Shown here: positions 1 through 11,378 of the stretch, one piece after another
Numbering within the stretch: position 1 is the stretch's first letter
Layout: each line of letters begins with the position of its first letter
Made by a program: the position numbers and the translations under genes
Assembly: GCA_031769625.1 (NCBI GenBank)
Contig: JAUIMM010000887.1
Span: 74,501 to 138,500, forward strand
Reading direction: 5' to 3'
DNA: 64,000 nt
From: Taudactylus pleione
Lineage: Eukaryota > Chordata > Amphibia > Anura > Myobatrachidae
Notes under the pieces: generated by a model
The model's input: the letters and a program-made list of their open reading frames with translations, nothing else
What the model was told of the DNA's origin: nothing
Database searches by the model: none

Positions 1-933
1 CAATGTCTGCTGAGAGCACATGTTCAAGATGGCTGGTGATGGAGTGTGTGTGTTTGTTTGTGTGTGAGGGGGGGTTGGGAATGCTTCCTGCCCTATTGTC
101 CAAACCACATGGTCTACAAACAAACTCCTTTATGAAGCTTCCTCATTGAAATCTCCCATAATGCCATAGTTAATTAAATATGCAAGCTGAATATCATATG
201 CCAACACATCAGGCAAACACGGCACCATTTAATATTCCAACATGTACCACACAAGCTGATTCCAATATACAACAATACCATCCTACTACAGACCTCATCC
301 AGTAGTCACTAGACCGTGGGGAGGGGGAAGGGCCAAAGCACATGTTTTTCCTTTGTTTGCAAGCCTCATGATCCCTAGGCAAACTCCATCCTGCACCAAG
401 CTGCAACTCCGCAAATCATCCATCAATGACCACAACCACAACAAAGACAATATACCTATCTGACCCACACAACACCACAACTGGGCAGAATCACAATTTC
501 CCTTGTTCACCCCACATGGAGGCAAACCATCTCCAACAAACCGCAGACAACATACCCATCTGACTCACACAACACCACACGGCAACCACCCACGACCATT
601 CAAAGCTGCCATCAATTCAACCTCCACGATACAACACTGACACCACCCTATGATCACATTCATGAGTATACAGCACACACAAAGCCCATCTCTCCCAAGC
701 AGAGATACCGTTCAAGCACATGGCAAGGCCCTAACACAGAACACATGGCATCTCAATCAACCAGCATCAATCATTCACAAATGGGAAGGCAAACACAGAA
801 CACATGGCAAGGCCCTAACACAGAACACACCAGAGGATCTCAATCAACCAGCATCAATCATTCACAAATATCACAACAATTCCACAATCAATCCCTTTCC
901 TGCATGCTGACAACAGACCACTGTACCCTACAG
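1..933 (-). repeat. 3' LTR (partial) of minus-strand retroelement
   Basis: This segment is repeated almost identically 5229 bases further on (5228 to about 6162), with only scattered substitutions and a 2-bp difference in a TG run. The two copies stop matching just after a shared GTACCCT, close to an ACA in each, as expected for the outer edge of an LTR read on the minus strand (TGT...). The left edge lies outside the window, so the part corresponding to 4853-5227 is not visible. The short open frames inside are present in both copies, but I see no coding signature in them. LTR status rests on the pair plus the primer site at 4839-4852. Confidence 0.7.
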
Positions 934-3900
934 TGCAGATGAAAAGCACAGACCAAACAACACATCATCCACTGCATGCCAACACAGACCCATGAATATC
1001 CTTAGAAAACTACAAACCACACACCATGCTAAGCTAATAACAGATTAACACCAAACATAGCTACAGACACCCAAATAGGCTAAATATTGCACATTTTATA
1101 CTCAGCTATAACCCAGAGGAACTGAGACCCATTCTTCCGTTGTCTTGTCAGGGAGTGAACCTCTCTCTTCCTTCCAAAATCTGCCAGTGTGTCCCAGTCT
1201 GTTTCTCCAAGTGTGTGCATGCTATGGTTCCCACCCCCTTTTACCTGTGAGGTCATCAGAAAGGGAGTATCCTTTTGGTTACCTGAGACTACTGTTAATT
1301 AGATTCTACTCTCAGCTAGCTAGCTCTATTGATTAGAGCGGAATAACCAGTCCTTTGGACAAAAATGTAAACAGGCCTACACCATGTTATTGTCTTTTGG
1401 TAAAGGTTAGAAATCTGTTATAGGGCATTTATTGGACAATTCCAAATGGATACAAAAGGTCTCCAACCTCCTTTTGTATCCCCCACCTGCAAATCTAAGC
1501 TGCTATGGAAAACAACATTTCAAATAGATATTCTCTCTAACATTCATATTTCATAGCCGCATGTTCTGATCTTTATATTGATGTCACCGGAACGCTGTGG
1601 AAACAGAGTAGATCAGTACGGTTCCACACACAGTTCAATTGTCATTTACTAAGCCATAGTTACAGAAAACATTTCTTTATATACTGACATTGCGTTTAAA
1701 CCAAGTAATAATTATCCTTTTTGCGTTACGGGACCATTGCTTTTAAATGTATGTATGCGGGGAAAACACCACTGCTTTGCTGTTGCTCAAATATAAGTCT
1801 GTGGTGATTTTAATGTGTTGGGGGAAGATTGTTAAAAAGCTGTTCGTGCTACTTTTAGCAACTTTGCACTGTGGATTGTGTACTATGTATTTTTGACAAA
1901 ATGGCGCTTGTGTAAGCTTTCTTTTCTAAAATGGAGTCTTGCTGCCATTCACAAGATGGCGTCGTGCAGGTTTTCCTGATTGCAAACAGATTCTGTCTTA
2001 CCAATTATCCGGTTTTGACAGTCCACCCTTTGATAGCCAATCAAGCGCTATCACAACCTGTTCTGAATCTGTTTAGCCATGCATGAAAATATACCATTCA
2101 ATGTTATTATGGTATGACACAGTGTGGTCATTTGAACCATTCAGATAATGCGTCTCCGGGAGGGACATAAAACTGCCCTTATACGCACACCGCGGATCCT
2201 CAAGGGATCATGGGAAAGATGTGGGGATGCACCTATCCTATAAGGGGAGCCTTGGAAGGGGTTGGGACTGCATTACCTAAGATGACTTAAAACAACATAA
2301 ACGTTATATCCATGCATGACCTCTCAAACTCAGGCTACATTATTATACACTACATATTGGACCGGCACTCCCCTGGATTGGTATAGCACTCCTCCTTTCG
2401 ACTCCTCTGCATCAATGCCGACATCAGCTCCCATTGTCTGTATCAGTACCCCATCACCGAAACCAGGAATCCCCGAGCAACCCAGGATGGTGAAAACTCT
2501 GAAAAAGAATACAAAAATGAACACAGCGGACTGGTCCATTGCTGCAACACTGATCTGCAATTTCTTTAGCTCAGATAGCTCACAGTCACCTTTTAATCTT
2601 CCCGGCACAAGCTCGCGATCGACAGGTCCATGCTATCGGCCTCGTCTCTGCCTTGCATCTCCCCCGGTAGATTAATCCTCCCTGTATTTGGTGGAATGGA
2701 CTCTGGCATCTTAGTCGGCCACCCTTTGAGTATGTAGAATTTCGTTAACACATCGGATATGGTTCTATCCCCCGATCAATCAGGCAATCTGAACACAAGA
2801 AATTATTAGATCAAATGAATTTTTCTCCAGGTTTAACATCATTACAGTTTGCTTCAGGCATGTTAGTAAATAACACTTCAATTCCTGTTGTTCTTACACA
2901 TTGTCATGAGAACCTGCACAGTAACCTCATAATATTTTCACATGAGGCTACCTGGCAAACAGTATCTCAACGGGAGACAGACAGGTGGTCTGGGATGATC
3001 TTGATACTAGTACCTATCACCTTACACATGTTGTAAAAGATATTACTTGTGAAATGAGTATCCCTTCCATCACTAATTCTAAGGATACTGTATTGATACA
3101 AAAATTCCTGCAATAAAAAAATTCTGTTATAAATGTCTACGGTTCTATTGTTTCCTTGTCCCCTGGGTAGGGCAGTACTTCAAATATTTAACCTTAGCCG
3201 GGTATGGCTGTCGTATGTCTTTGGCAGCCTTGCGTCCTGTATATGAGAGATAAAGCACAACAGTTTAATATCATTTAAACATATGGGCTGAAAAGATTTT
3301 AAACAGTTCTATAAAGTTTTGACAAACAATACTGGGTTAGTCCCTGGGACCCTGAGGCTTTCGTGTCTATGTGCAGTGTACCTCTCCCTTATATGGAAGC
3401 AAGAGGGCACTGGTAGTTGGGGTATGGGAGGGAGAAAATAAACAATAGTTAAGCTACCTCACTCTGGATCTCTTACATTTTTATGGGTTTTCACATTGAC
3501 TGTACCTACACCCCCATCCGCATATGACGGTGGTGGTGCGCGTGAACCATCTGTACTACCTTCCACAACACTACCGTGCCGCACGTGCGCGCTATTTCGC
3601 AGTTCGCATGCATTGCAATTCAGCGCTGCGGGTTTTATTCTATGGTAATGTGCTCACGACACTAGTTTGCGTCGTTTGCACATTGTTAAGCCACGCATCC
3701 CCTTCATGCTGCCATATTTTTTTTAAACATTCAAAATACTTAATCTTTTTTCTCTCGGGATCGCACCATACTGATGTGATCCTGGACATTATCTAACACA
3801 TTTTTATCAAAACTACCAAGTCTGGGGAACGGACTAACACTCATTCTCGTCATATTAAACCATATATCACAATACCTTATTGCATAAGTACCGTACTTAG

Positions 3901-4078
3901 TATGCATGATACGACGGGCTGATCTGATCGGCGCTTCCATTAGCAGCACATCATTGCCTAACATTTCTACTGTTTGCGTGGCTCCCATTCAGAGACAACT
4001 CCTACGCTTTTCAATAAAAATTTAAACCGGTGAAAGACAATCAAGATACTTTCACTTACCTGTGAACGATTTAAGTCG

Positions 4079-4195
4079 GCGGCGTCCACACACCTGGATA
4101 AGATTTAGTAAGGCAGCTTCCACACCTAGATAAGATTTGAAACAGGCAACTTCCACACCCGGATAAGCTTTAGTAAGGTAACTTCCAAACCTATG
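4079..4195. repeat. 33-bp tandem repeat, about 3.5 copies, in retroelement leader
   Basis: Units beginning GGC(A/G)(A/G)CTTCCACACC and containing GGATAAG(A/C)TTTAGTAA recur at about 4079, 4112, 4145 and 4177 with a few substitutions each. They lie between the primer site and the possible gag start of the minus-strand retroelement, that is, in its leader. Confidence 0.8.
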
Positions 4196-4838
4196 AGAGT
4201 TTGTATGTCGGCCACTCTCACGCACCTCTATACAACAAAGACAACATGTACACCTGCTACTGTGTTTAGAACGGTAAAGCTGCTTACCGAGCGACTAGGC
4301 TAACCCTTGCACCTAGCCCTTAAGGATCATATGGTACCCTTAACTTTAGGGAATAAATTACCCCTATCAACAATACACACACTGTTACACACTTTTTTCT
4401 CTGCACAGAAAATAAACGTTTAACCCAGATATTGGTAGATAGAAAAAAAATGTAAACCTCAATGGCTTTGTTCAAACATGTGGCAGCAGAACCGGAAGTG
4501 CGTATACGCTATTGTGCAAACGGCCGCATACACAACTATGCGACTACCACACAACCGTATAATGACTTTTTAACTGCGTACGCAAAAATGCATTTTAGCC
4601 GCGTATGCAATACTGCGGTACCCCTCTAAACGTAAGATTCTATCAACAAAGGAAAAATAAACTTTTTTCTTTCTTGTACCTGGATTCTGATCAGCGCTTC
4701 CTCTACACAATAACCGGCAGTACGCTCTCAGCAACACTGTGGTAATGAGAGACTAATGCGTCTCTCAAAAGGCGCCTCCACCCTTTTGCTGAGAGAGAAC
4801 TGACGGAGTGTTATCGTGTATCAGATAGTGTGGTAAAC

Positions 4839-4852
4839 CTACGAGCCCCCAC
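4839..4852 (-). promoter_or_regulatory. Primer-binding site, tRNA-Pro type
   Basis: On the minus strand the right-hand LTR ends ...ATTTAACA and is followed directly by GTGGGGGCTCGT. TGGGGGCTCGT is the first part of the tRNA-Pro-complementary site used by many gamma-type endogenous retroviruses; the match ends after about 11-12 bases. It fixes the orientation (minus) and the inner edge of the 5' LTR. Confidence 0.65.
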
Positions 4853-6162
4853 TGTTAAATATGTAAATACCTTTTAATACATTCCTGCCTATAAACCTCT
4901 AAGATTCACCTGCCTAGAACCTCTAAGACAAAACCTGCCTGTACCTTCTAAAACCACAAGATGTCGCTATTCTTATTATACCATTAATGAAATACCAAGA
5001 CAGTTGAATAGCGGTCCGAAGTGCTAAAGATTATTATTCAGGTAAAAGTACAGATGTTACAACGCTATGATCTAATAATGAGCGCAAATAAATTGTACAA
5101 ACATTAGGTCATAAGGTACAGTTAAAATACATGAAACGGTAATTAAAGATCAAAATACAATGAGCAATATGAGACAGAGAGAGAGAGAGAGAAAGAGAGA
5201 CACATTAAAATACAATGAGAGATATATCAATGTCTGCTGAGAGCACATGTTCAAGATGGCTGGTGATGGAGTGTGTGTGTGTTTGTTTGTGTGTGATGGG
5301 GGGTTGGGAATGCTTCCTGCCCTATTGTCCAAACCGCATGGTCTACAAACAAACTCCATTATGAAGCTACCTCATTGAAATCTCCCATAATGCCATAGTT
5401 AATTAAATATGCAAGCTGAATATCATATGCCAACACATCAGGCAAACACTGCACCATTTAATATTCCAACATGTACCACACAAGCTGATTCCAATATACA
5501 ACAATACCATCCTACTACAGACCTCATCCAGTAGTCACTAGACCGTGGGGAGGGGGAAGGGCCGAAGCACATGTTTTTCCTTTGTTTGCAAGCCTCATGA
5601 TCCCTAGGCAAACTCCATCCTGCACCAAGCTGCAACTCCGCAAATCATCCATCAATGACCACAACCACAACAAAGACAATATACCTATCTGACCCACACA
5701 ACACCACAACTGGGCAGAATCACAATTTCCCTTGTTCACCCCACATGGAGGCAAGCCATCTCCAACAAACCGCAGACAACATACCCATCTGACTCACACA
5801 ACACCACACGGCAACCACCCACGACCATTCAAAGCTGCCATCAATTCAACCTCCACGATACAACACTGACACCACCCTATGATCACATTCATGAGTATAC
5901 AGCACACACAAAGCCCATCTCTCCCAAGCAGAGATACCGTTCAAGCACTTGGCAAGGCCCTAACACAGAACACATGGCATCTCAATCAACCAGCATCAAT
6001 CATTCACAAATGGGAAGGCAAACACAGAACACATGGCAAGGCCCTAACACAGAACACACCAGAGGATCTCAATCAACCAGCATCAATCATTCACAAATAT
6101 CACAACAATTCCACAATCAATCCCTTTCCTGCATGCTGACAACAGACCACTGTACCCTGACA
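4853..6162 (-). repeat. 5' LTR of minus-strand retroelement
   Basis: About 1.3 kb, delimited inside by the primer site and outside by the end of similarity to the left-hand copy. Positions 5228-6162 match 1-933. Positions 4880-4960 hold three degenerate 25-bp units (AGGCAGG...TCTTAGAGGTT on the minus strand). About 80 bp of this recurs inverted at 9228-9310, and a nearby CAGGTAAAAGTACAG stretch also recurs inverted near 9130-9150. A GA microsatellite lies at 5172-5202. Confidence 0.65.
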
Positions 6163-6690
6163 ACAGTTATAGTGATTGGGGCCCCCACAAGGTTGTTGCC
6201 CCAGGGCCCCCACAAACCTTAATCTACCCGCTGCATGTGTGGATGTCCCATTTCTAAAACTCTGGCTAATCAGATAGTGGCTGGTTAACTGAAGTTATGG
6301 CGTGCATGAAGCCATACTTACCTAACCAGGTACGTCAGCTGAGTGGCAATGTTAGATGTTTGAATTTATGCAAAAAAAGTTCAGGAATTAACTGTCTCAT
6401 GGAGCAGAAATATACTGGCTATGGAATAGAGCGTTGCATAAAAAGAATGATAAGAACTGTGAACTTGGTTGCAGAATGTTATCGTGGTGAGGACAGTAAT
6501 ATGTAAGAACATGAAGCAAAATAGCACATGCAATAGGTCATTTATGAAATTCAAAATGTTTGCTATGTATTTGATTTGGTTACTCCATGAACCTTGACTT
6601 GGACATAGATTTCTGTCAAATATTAGGAGATGGAGAGTAGAAAAGACATTCCTGATCTCCCATCATTCTTATGATTAGTGTTAAGCCACT
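6163..6690. other. No gene seen
   Basis: Flank of the retroelement. A short inverted GGGCCCCCACAAGG / GGGCCCCCACAAACC doublet lies at about 6179-6218, with ordinary AT-rich sequence beyond it. No coding or RNA signal is visible. Confidence 0.5.
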
Positions 6691-6735
6691 GGTTCCCAAA
6701 CTGGGTGCCGTGGCACCTTGGGGTGCCGCATGGTA
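6689..6735. repeat. hAT-type terminal motif
   Basis: The stretch CACTGGTTCCCAAACTGGG followed by TGCCGTGGCACCTTGGGGTG is the typical terminus of a vertebrate hAT MITE. I did not find the partner end, so only one end is called. Confidence 0.45.
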
Positions 6736-6895
6736 CTTGCAGGGTTGCCAAAGGTTGTGGAAATGGAAACTGACACATGCACAATGCGACTCAGACACAT
6801 GCGCAGACCACCGATAATTGCTCAACTGCGTAAACAAAGGCATTGCATATTGTGTATCTCTAAATCAGACCCCAAGGCGTATGTATTTCTCTTCA

Positions 6896-7000
6896 AGGGC
6901 CTATTCATCATCACTTCATTTCTACAAAAGTAGGTGAAAAATTTTGAAAATTCACATTTTCACCTACATTTGTAGAAGTTAGGTGGCAGGGCTATTCATT
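6896..7000. repeat. Palindromic (foldback) MITE
   Basis: AGGGCCTATTCATCATCACTT and its near reverse complement AGGTGGCAGGGCTATTCATT bracket a longer palindrome built from TTCTACAAAAGTAGGTGAAAA and TTTTCACCTACATTTGTAGAA. A related palindrome lies at 14600-14695. Confidence 0.6.
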
Positions 7001-7383
7001 AACAGTGTAACACAGGTTATATCACTGATATCTCCTAGTTACATTTCTTCCCCGATAATTTCCACAGTCCCCATACTTTAGTAAATAAAGCTAGGTGACG
7101 TGTACAATGATGCAGCCTTGTAATTATGGACGCCCATAAAACGCAGTTTTGCCGCTCAGACATGCCTGCGTTCGCACCACCACTCCCCCGTTTTCCAGGA
7201 CCTTCCCCTGTCACCACCCACAAATGGCACTATCTGTCAGTCAAACTAGCGGGCCTTCTGTGTTATCCCACATGCGCAGACGGGCTACAATCGCCCATAG
7301 CGTGCGAGCGCAGCGTTGCATCTGAGTCTGAATCGGGACCAGAGATTTTAATTTGCATTTATATTTTTGTAACAATGCTTATA

Positions 7384-7766
7384 GGGCCTGATTCAAATTA
7401 GTAGGTATATACAATGGTTTACGTACTAATCCGATTGTTTGGGGTCTGTGCATGTGCTGAATGGGTCCTGTAATCTCGGTCATAGATCCCCCAAACTGCA
7501 GCATGATTGATATGCTGCGGCATATGGGGGGGCGAAATGGGGGCATGTCTGGGCTGCATTCCCAGAAACAGGAGCATGGCACCCCAGTTTCCTGGCCTCT
7601 CAAGCTGAAGCTTACTCAGACAGGCCAGTTCTGCCACCGATGGTCGCGATGGTGATCTGATGCAACGTCAGTGACTGCACAGCCACATCCTTAGCCACAT
7701 CCTTAGCCACATCCTTAGCCACATCCTTGCAGCTGTGCATTACCATTCACATCTGAATCAGGCTCC
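7384..7766. mobile_element. Harbinger-type MITE (GGGCCTGATTCA family)
   Basis: Left end GGGCCTGATTCAAATT and right end CTGAATCAGGCTCC are inverted copies of the termini of the autonomous elements at 15733 and 58603. The interior is unlike the other MITEs here. The target duplication is unclear. Confidence 0.6.
7681..7728. repeat. 12-bp tandem repeat, 4 copies
   Basis: AGCCACATCCTT is repeated four times essentially perfectly, inside the right half of the 7384-7766 MITE. Confidence 0.9.
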
Positions 7767-7979
7767 TAGTATCATACTTACATTGTGGCAGCTGAAATCC
7801 AACAACTTTGGTTAGGCATTCCCAAAGCGACAATGAGGATATCAATACTTCACAAAACTTCACAAAAACATGAATATTTTCAAATCTTATTTCCTACGTA
7901 AAACAGCACTTTGTTCATAATATATACCTCAGTGAGACAAAAATGTCGAAGCTGAATAATTGGCTGAGACAAGTTCAGT

Positions 7980-9310
7980 TTAAAATTTAATCGCGGCGAT
8001 GCCATCTTGCGAATGGCCGCAAGACTCCATTTTGGAAATGAGATCGCAAGACACCATTTTTGTGGTCAGCGTCAAATCAAGTTATAACTCAGGAGCTAAG
8101 AACAGATGGCAATGTTTTTGTTAACCTACCAAGGGCAACTGGAAAAACAAGCTTTCTGAGTAAAAGTAAATAAGAAGAGACAATGGGTATTTTTACATAC
8201 AAATTGGGAATCCCTGGATGCAGATAAAGTATAGTTGTGGCAATTGTAATATAATATCTACACAATTGGATTTGTCTGAATCCTAGACAGGATGGTCCCA
8301 AATTCCACAGCTTGAGGTGGTAATACATTTGCATTTCACACAAGAGTCTGTGAGAACAAAAGAGGTTTTGTTTTCCTTTGAACACACAACAGGTGGGGGC
8401 CTGCTGACAGAGGGCATGTAGAACTACAACCCTCAGCAATCCACACTGCTGGATGTTCACTTCGTGTATGAGAAATTATGCACTTAAATCTCACCCATTA
8501 ATAACTAGCGTCCTTATATCAAACCCCGAATACTCACACACTACATATTCGCACACAAGGTTCCATTAGCATCAAATTGTATGATTCAAGTTGGTTAAGT
8601 TAGGTTAAATGCTAAGAAATAGAGGTTTTTGATATCTAAGGTATTATACATGATAAGCAAGGTGTGTTTGGTTTCGTTCAGATGCGTACGCTTTTTACAG
8701 AATCCTGGTGTTATCGGTGGAGAGATCGCATCATGCAAACTCAAGTTACGGATCGCAGAACTTACAAGCAACAAAATGTTTAGTTGATGGAATGTTACAG
8801 GAGGCGTTACCAGAAAGACTCCGGCTGTTAGAGGCAGGGAAAGTCTATTTGAAACAACCTGTTAAATGTGTCGTTACATATGCTTCTCCTCTGGGAACCA
8901 ATGAGATCAGCAGGAAGTTCCCCCTTTGTCCTGTTTCAGTCTGGGGGGGAATAAATACATGTGTCCGAACACTGGTTTGCCAGTTCATGCTGAATTTTGG
9001 GTGAACTGAGGATATCTAGTCAGAAGTCTATCTCTGGGTCCAGAGGCGCAGCGTATGTATAACCGTACTTGGGTCTGTATTATTTCCTTTTACGCCTAAC
9101 TTGTGTATGTATAGATTGCGTGTAACTGACTGTACTTTTACCTGAATAATACTTGTGCGTTGGAAACACAGATTCCACTCCTGTCTTTATTTGCGGTTAA
9201 ACTGCGTACGCAATTAGCGTTCTGTTTAGAGGTTTTAGGCAGGGTTTTGTCTTAGAGGTTCTAGGCAGGTGAATCTTAGAGGTTTATAGGAAGGAATATA
9301 TTAAAAGGTT
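7980..9310 (+). mobile_element. Fragment related to the ERV-like element, opposite orientation
   Basis: Three blocks match the 1-6162 retroelement inverted: 7990-8065 (AAATGGAGTCTTG-type block, matching 1895-1965), about 9130-9150, and 9228-9310 (matching 4863-4957). In the plus sense the block order is internal end, then LTR, consistent with a 3' end plus LTR of a related element that lacks the 930-bp U3 segment. An AATAAATA at about 8950 and GAATAATAC at about 9145 suit a promoter and polyadenylation signal. The minus-strand open frame at 8089-8460 shows no recognised domain. Confidence 0.45.
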
Positions 9311-10290
9311 TATTGACGAATTCAACAAAAAGTACATTACTACACAGCAAAAAATAGAAAAAAACAACAACACTATACCTTCAAACTCACATAAGACTAC
9401 AGTCATGCCAAGCTCAGTCCAACCCTACCTGTTTTTCAACTTTTCTGGGTCAAGCATTATAGTTATATAGGTTTCATCTAGAAACTACAATATATCGTAT
9501 AGTTTTCTTCCATTGTTCAAAGACATACTAGTAGCTTAATTTTCCCTAGCATTTGTGTATTTGGTTTTGCCTTAATGATAAACCAAAAATAAGCTGATTG
9601 TAACGCACTGTGTTGGTGCTATTTAAAGGTTAATGACAGTAATAATAATAGGCATGTGCTCTTAGGCATAGAAAGTGTTGTCCCTCTTCATATCTAGATC
9701 TTTTAGGCATTGACTCTATTGGCCAAATGTTTTACCAGGGATTAATGGAGACGGCTGCTTTTAATAGCTTACAATAATTTGCAAAAATGACAGCACTGTG
9801 GCATAAAGCTAGAGGTCATCCATCTACAAAAGCCTGACAAAACATCCTTGTGAATATGTGAATGGACCACTATGCACAAACACATGTTTACATTGTGCCA
9901 TACCTGCATATCCTTTACATAGCAGGTTTTTCTCAGCAGGCCCATTTCAATTGTTGTTTCATGGTATATCTCAGCATTTATATTATTGGTGTATTCCCTT
10001 TATGTCATTAAGGGCCATATTCATTATGTTAATTACAGAGACCCCGATAATTAACATTCTAATTCGTGCTGAGCGCAGGAGTAATTCATCATTGCTCCAG
10101 CACAGAAACAGCTGATCTGAAAACCAGCTGTCTCCCTGAATGTTTTCACTGCTACGAAACTTAGCACTGCCATGTCTGACTCAGCAGTGCTAGTGCGCCT
10201 GTGTGAACTCTAGTTCACGCAGGCACACAAAGCCCTGGCATCCGGCAATAGGAGCCGGAGAGGCTCCCTGGTGAACACCACCAGCACGTC
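9311..10290. other. No gene seen
   Basis: AT-rich sequence without recognisable coding. Around 10010-10150 short inverted pairs (TTAATTACAGAGACC.../GATAATTAAC, ACAGCTGAT/ACCAGCTGTC) hint at an old foldback element, but no clear ends are visible. Confidence 0.4.
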
Positions 10291-10294
10291 TCAG

Positions 10295-10343
10295 TAATAG
10301 GTCTTGCCAATCCCAAAATATGGCTTAGTATCCACTACCCACC
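10295..10343. repeat. 49-bp direct repeat, copy 1
   Basis: This matches 14348-14396 with about four differences (core GGTCTTGCCAATCCCAA). The two copies flank the Ty3/gypsy remnant. They may be LTR remnants or two insertions of an unrelated short repeat; flanking sequence does not match further. Confidence 0.7.
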
Positions 10344-10378
10344 TGTGAGTTGTGACAGAATACTCTGGTCCACATGCA

Positions 10379-11132
10379 TGGATGCTGTTCGTAATCTTTC
10401 ACCTCGTGACTTGCTGGAGAACCTCCTCACCAGAGTCGAGAAGCAAGAACAAGACCAGGCCTAGATTATGCAAATGCTAATGCAATGAGTTGGTGTCACT
10501 AATGCCACCTCCTGTAGGACCTGCTCCACCTCCTGTGGTGACCAGCTCCACCTCCTGTGGTGATCAAGCTGCACCTCCTGTGGTGACCAGCTCCACCTCC
10601 TGTGGTGACCAGCACCACCTCCTGTGGTGATCAAGCTGCAGGTGCTTCCACACCGTTACGGATTCCGAATCTTTCAAAGTATAATGGGGATCCCGAAGGC
10701 TGTCGAGGATTTCTGAAACAGTGTTTGATTCAGTTTGAGGTCCAGGGGGTTAATTTCCCTTCCGAGAGGACTAAAGTGATTTATGTTATCTCACTGCTGT
10801 CCGGACAGACATTGGCTTGGGCTTTTCTGTTGTGGGACAGAAATTACCCACTGGTTAATAACAGAACTGATTTTCTGGCAGCCCTCCAGAAGGTCTTCGA
10901 TGAGCCTGGACGAGTATCCTCGGCAGGGTTGGCTTTTCTGCAGTTGAAGCAAGGCAACCAATCTGCGGGACAATATTCTGTGCAATTCCGAACCCTTGCC
11001 TCGGAATTAGGGTGGAACAACGAAGACTTGGTTGCTGCATTTATGCAAGGACTGTCAGAGCAAATTAAGGATATACTAACGTCCAGAGAATTGCCAACTT
11101 CTCTGGATGATACACCTTGTGTATCCAGATAG
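10379..11132 (+). pseudogene. Ty3/gypsy gag (broken)
   Basis: A start at 10379 gives MDAVRNLSPRDLLENLLTRV followed by a coiled-coil-like KQEQ stretch, then a stop at about 10462. The readable body is 10602-11132 and contains the Retrotrans_gag-type segment NLSKYNGDPEGCRGFLKQC and later SVQFRTLASELGWNNEDLVA. This is the capsid region of Ty3-like and Sushi-related elements. Downstream (11140-11340) the expected CCHC region is decayed. Gag would form the particle of the retrotransposon. At least one stop and one frame change make it non-functional. Confidence 0.85.
10505..10640. repeat. Tandem CACCTCCTGTGGTGA units in gag
   Basis: Five to six imperfect 24-27-bp units (core CCACCTCCTGTGGTGACCAG) between the gag N-terminus and capsid region. 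In the gag sense they would encode a proline, valine and threonine-rich linker. Confidence 0.8.
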
Positions 11133-11378
11133 ATCTTTGCCACAGAGAGAGTGACCGAGAAAGGGAACAGTCTTGGTGCTTCAGCTTCAAGCTTGCCCCA
11201 TGTTTCACAGCTCCAATTGAGCCTCTAGAATAGCCAATGCAGATCGGGAAGTCACGACTTCCTGTGCAGAGAGGGAAAGGAGGTTCAAGAATAAGTTGTC
11301 TGTACTGTGGTGAGCCATGTCATCTTCTCTCTGGCTTTTCAAAACATCCAGGAATCGAGAAGGCCTAACTGATCAAGG

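Larger units (their letters stand above)
934..4852 (-). mobile_element. Internal region of minus-strand LTR retroelement (ERV-like, no recognisable pol)
   Basis: The sequence between the two LTRs is about 3.9 kb, too short for a full gag-pol-env set. No reverse transcriptase, integrase or protease motif is visible on the minus strand. A small minus-strand open frame at 3740-3988 begins MGATQTVEML about 860 bases downstream of the primer site. That is where a gag start would lie, and the start could carry a myristoylation glycine, but identity is unproven. Other frames (2316-2675 plus, 2330-2608 minus, 2815-3036 plus) match nothing I recognise. It is either an internally deleted or replaced endogenous retrovirus or a large non-autonomous LTR derivative. 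Confidence 0.5.

Noticed and set aside
1..6162. Interpretation of the 930-bp repeat as a simple segmental duplication
   Set aside because: The tRNA-Pro-type site next to ...TTAACA and the ACA/TGT edges fit LTRs better, though the left edge is outside the window and duplication is not fully excluded.
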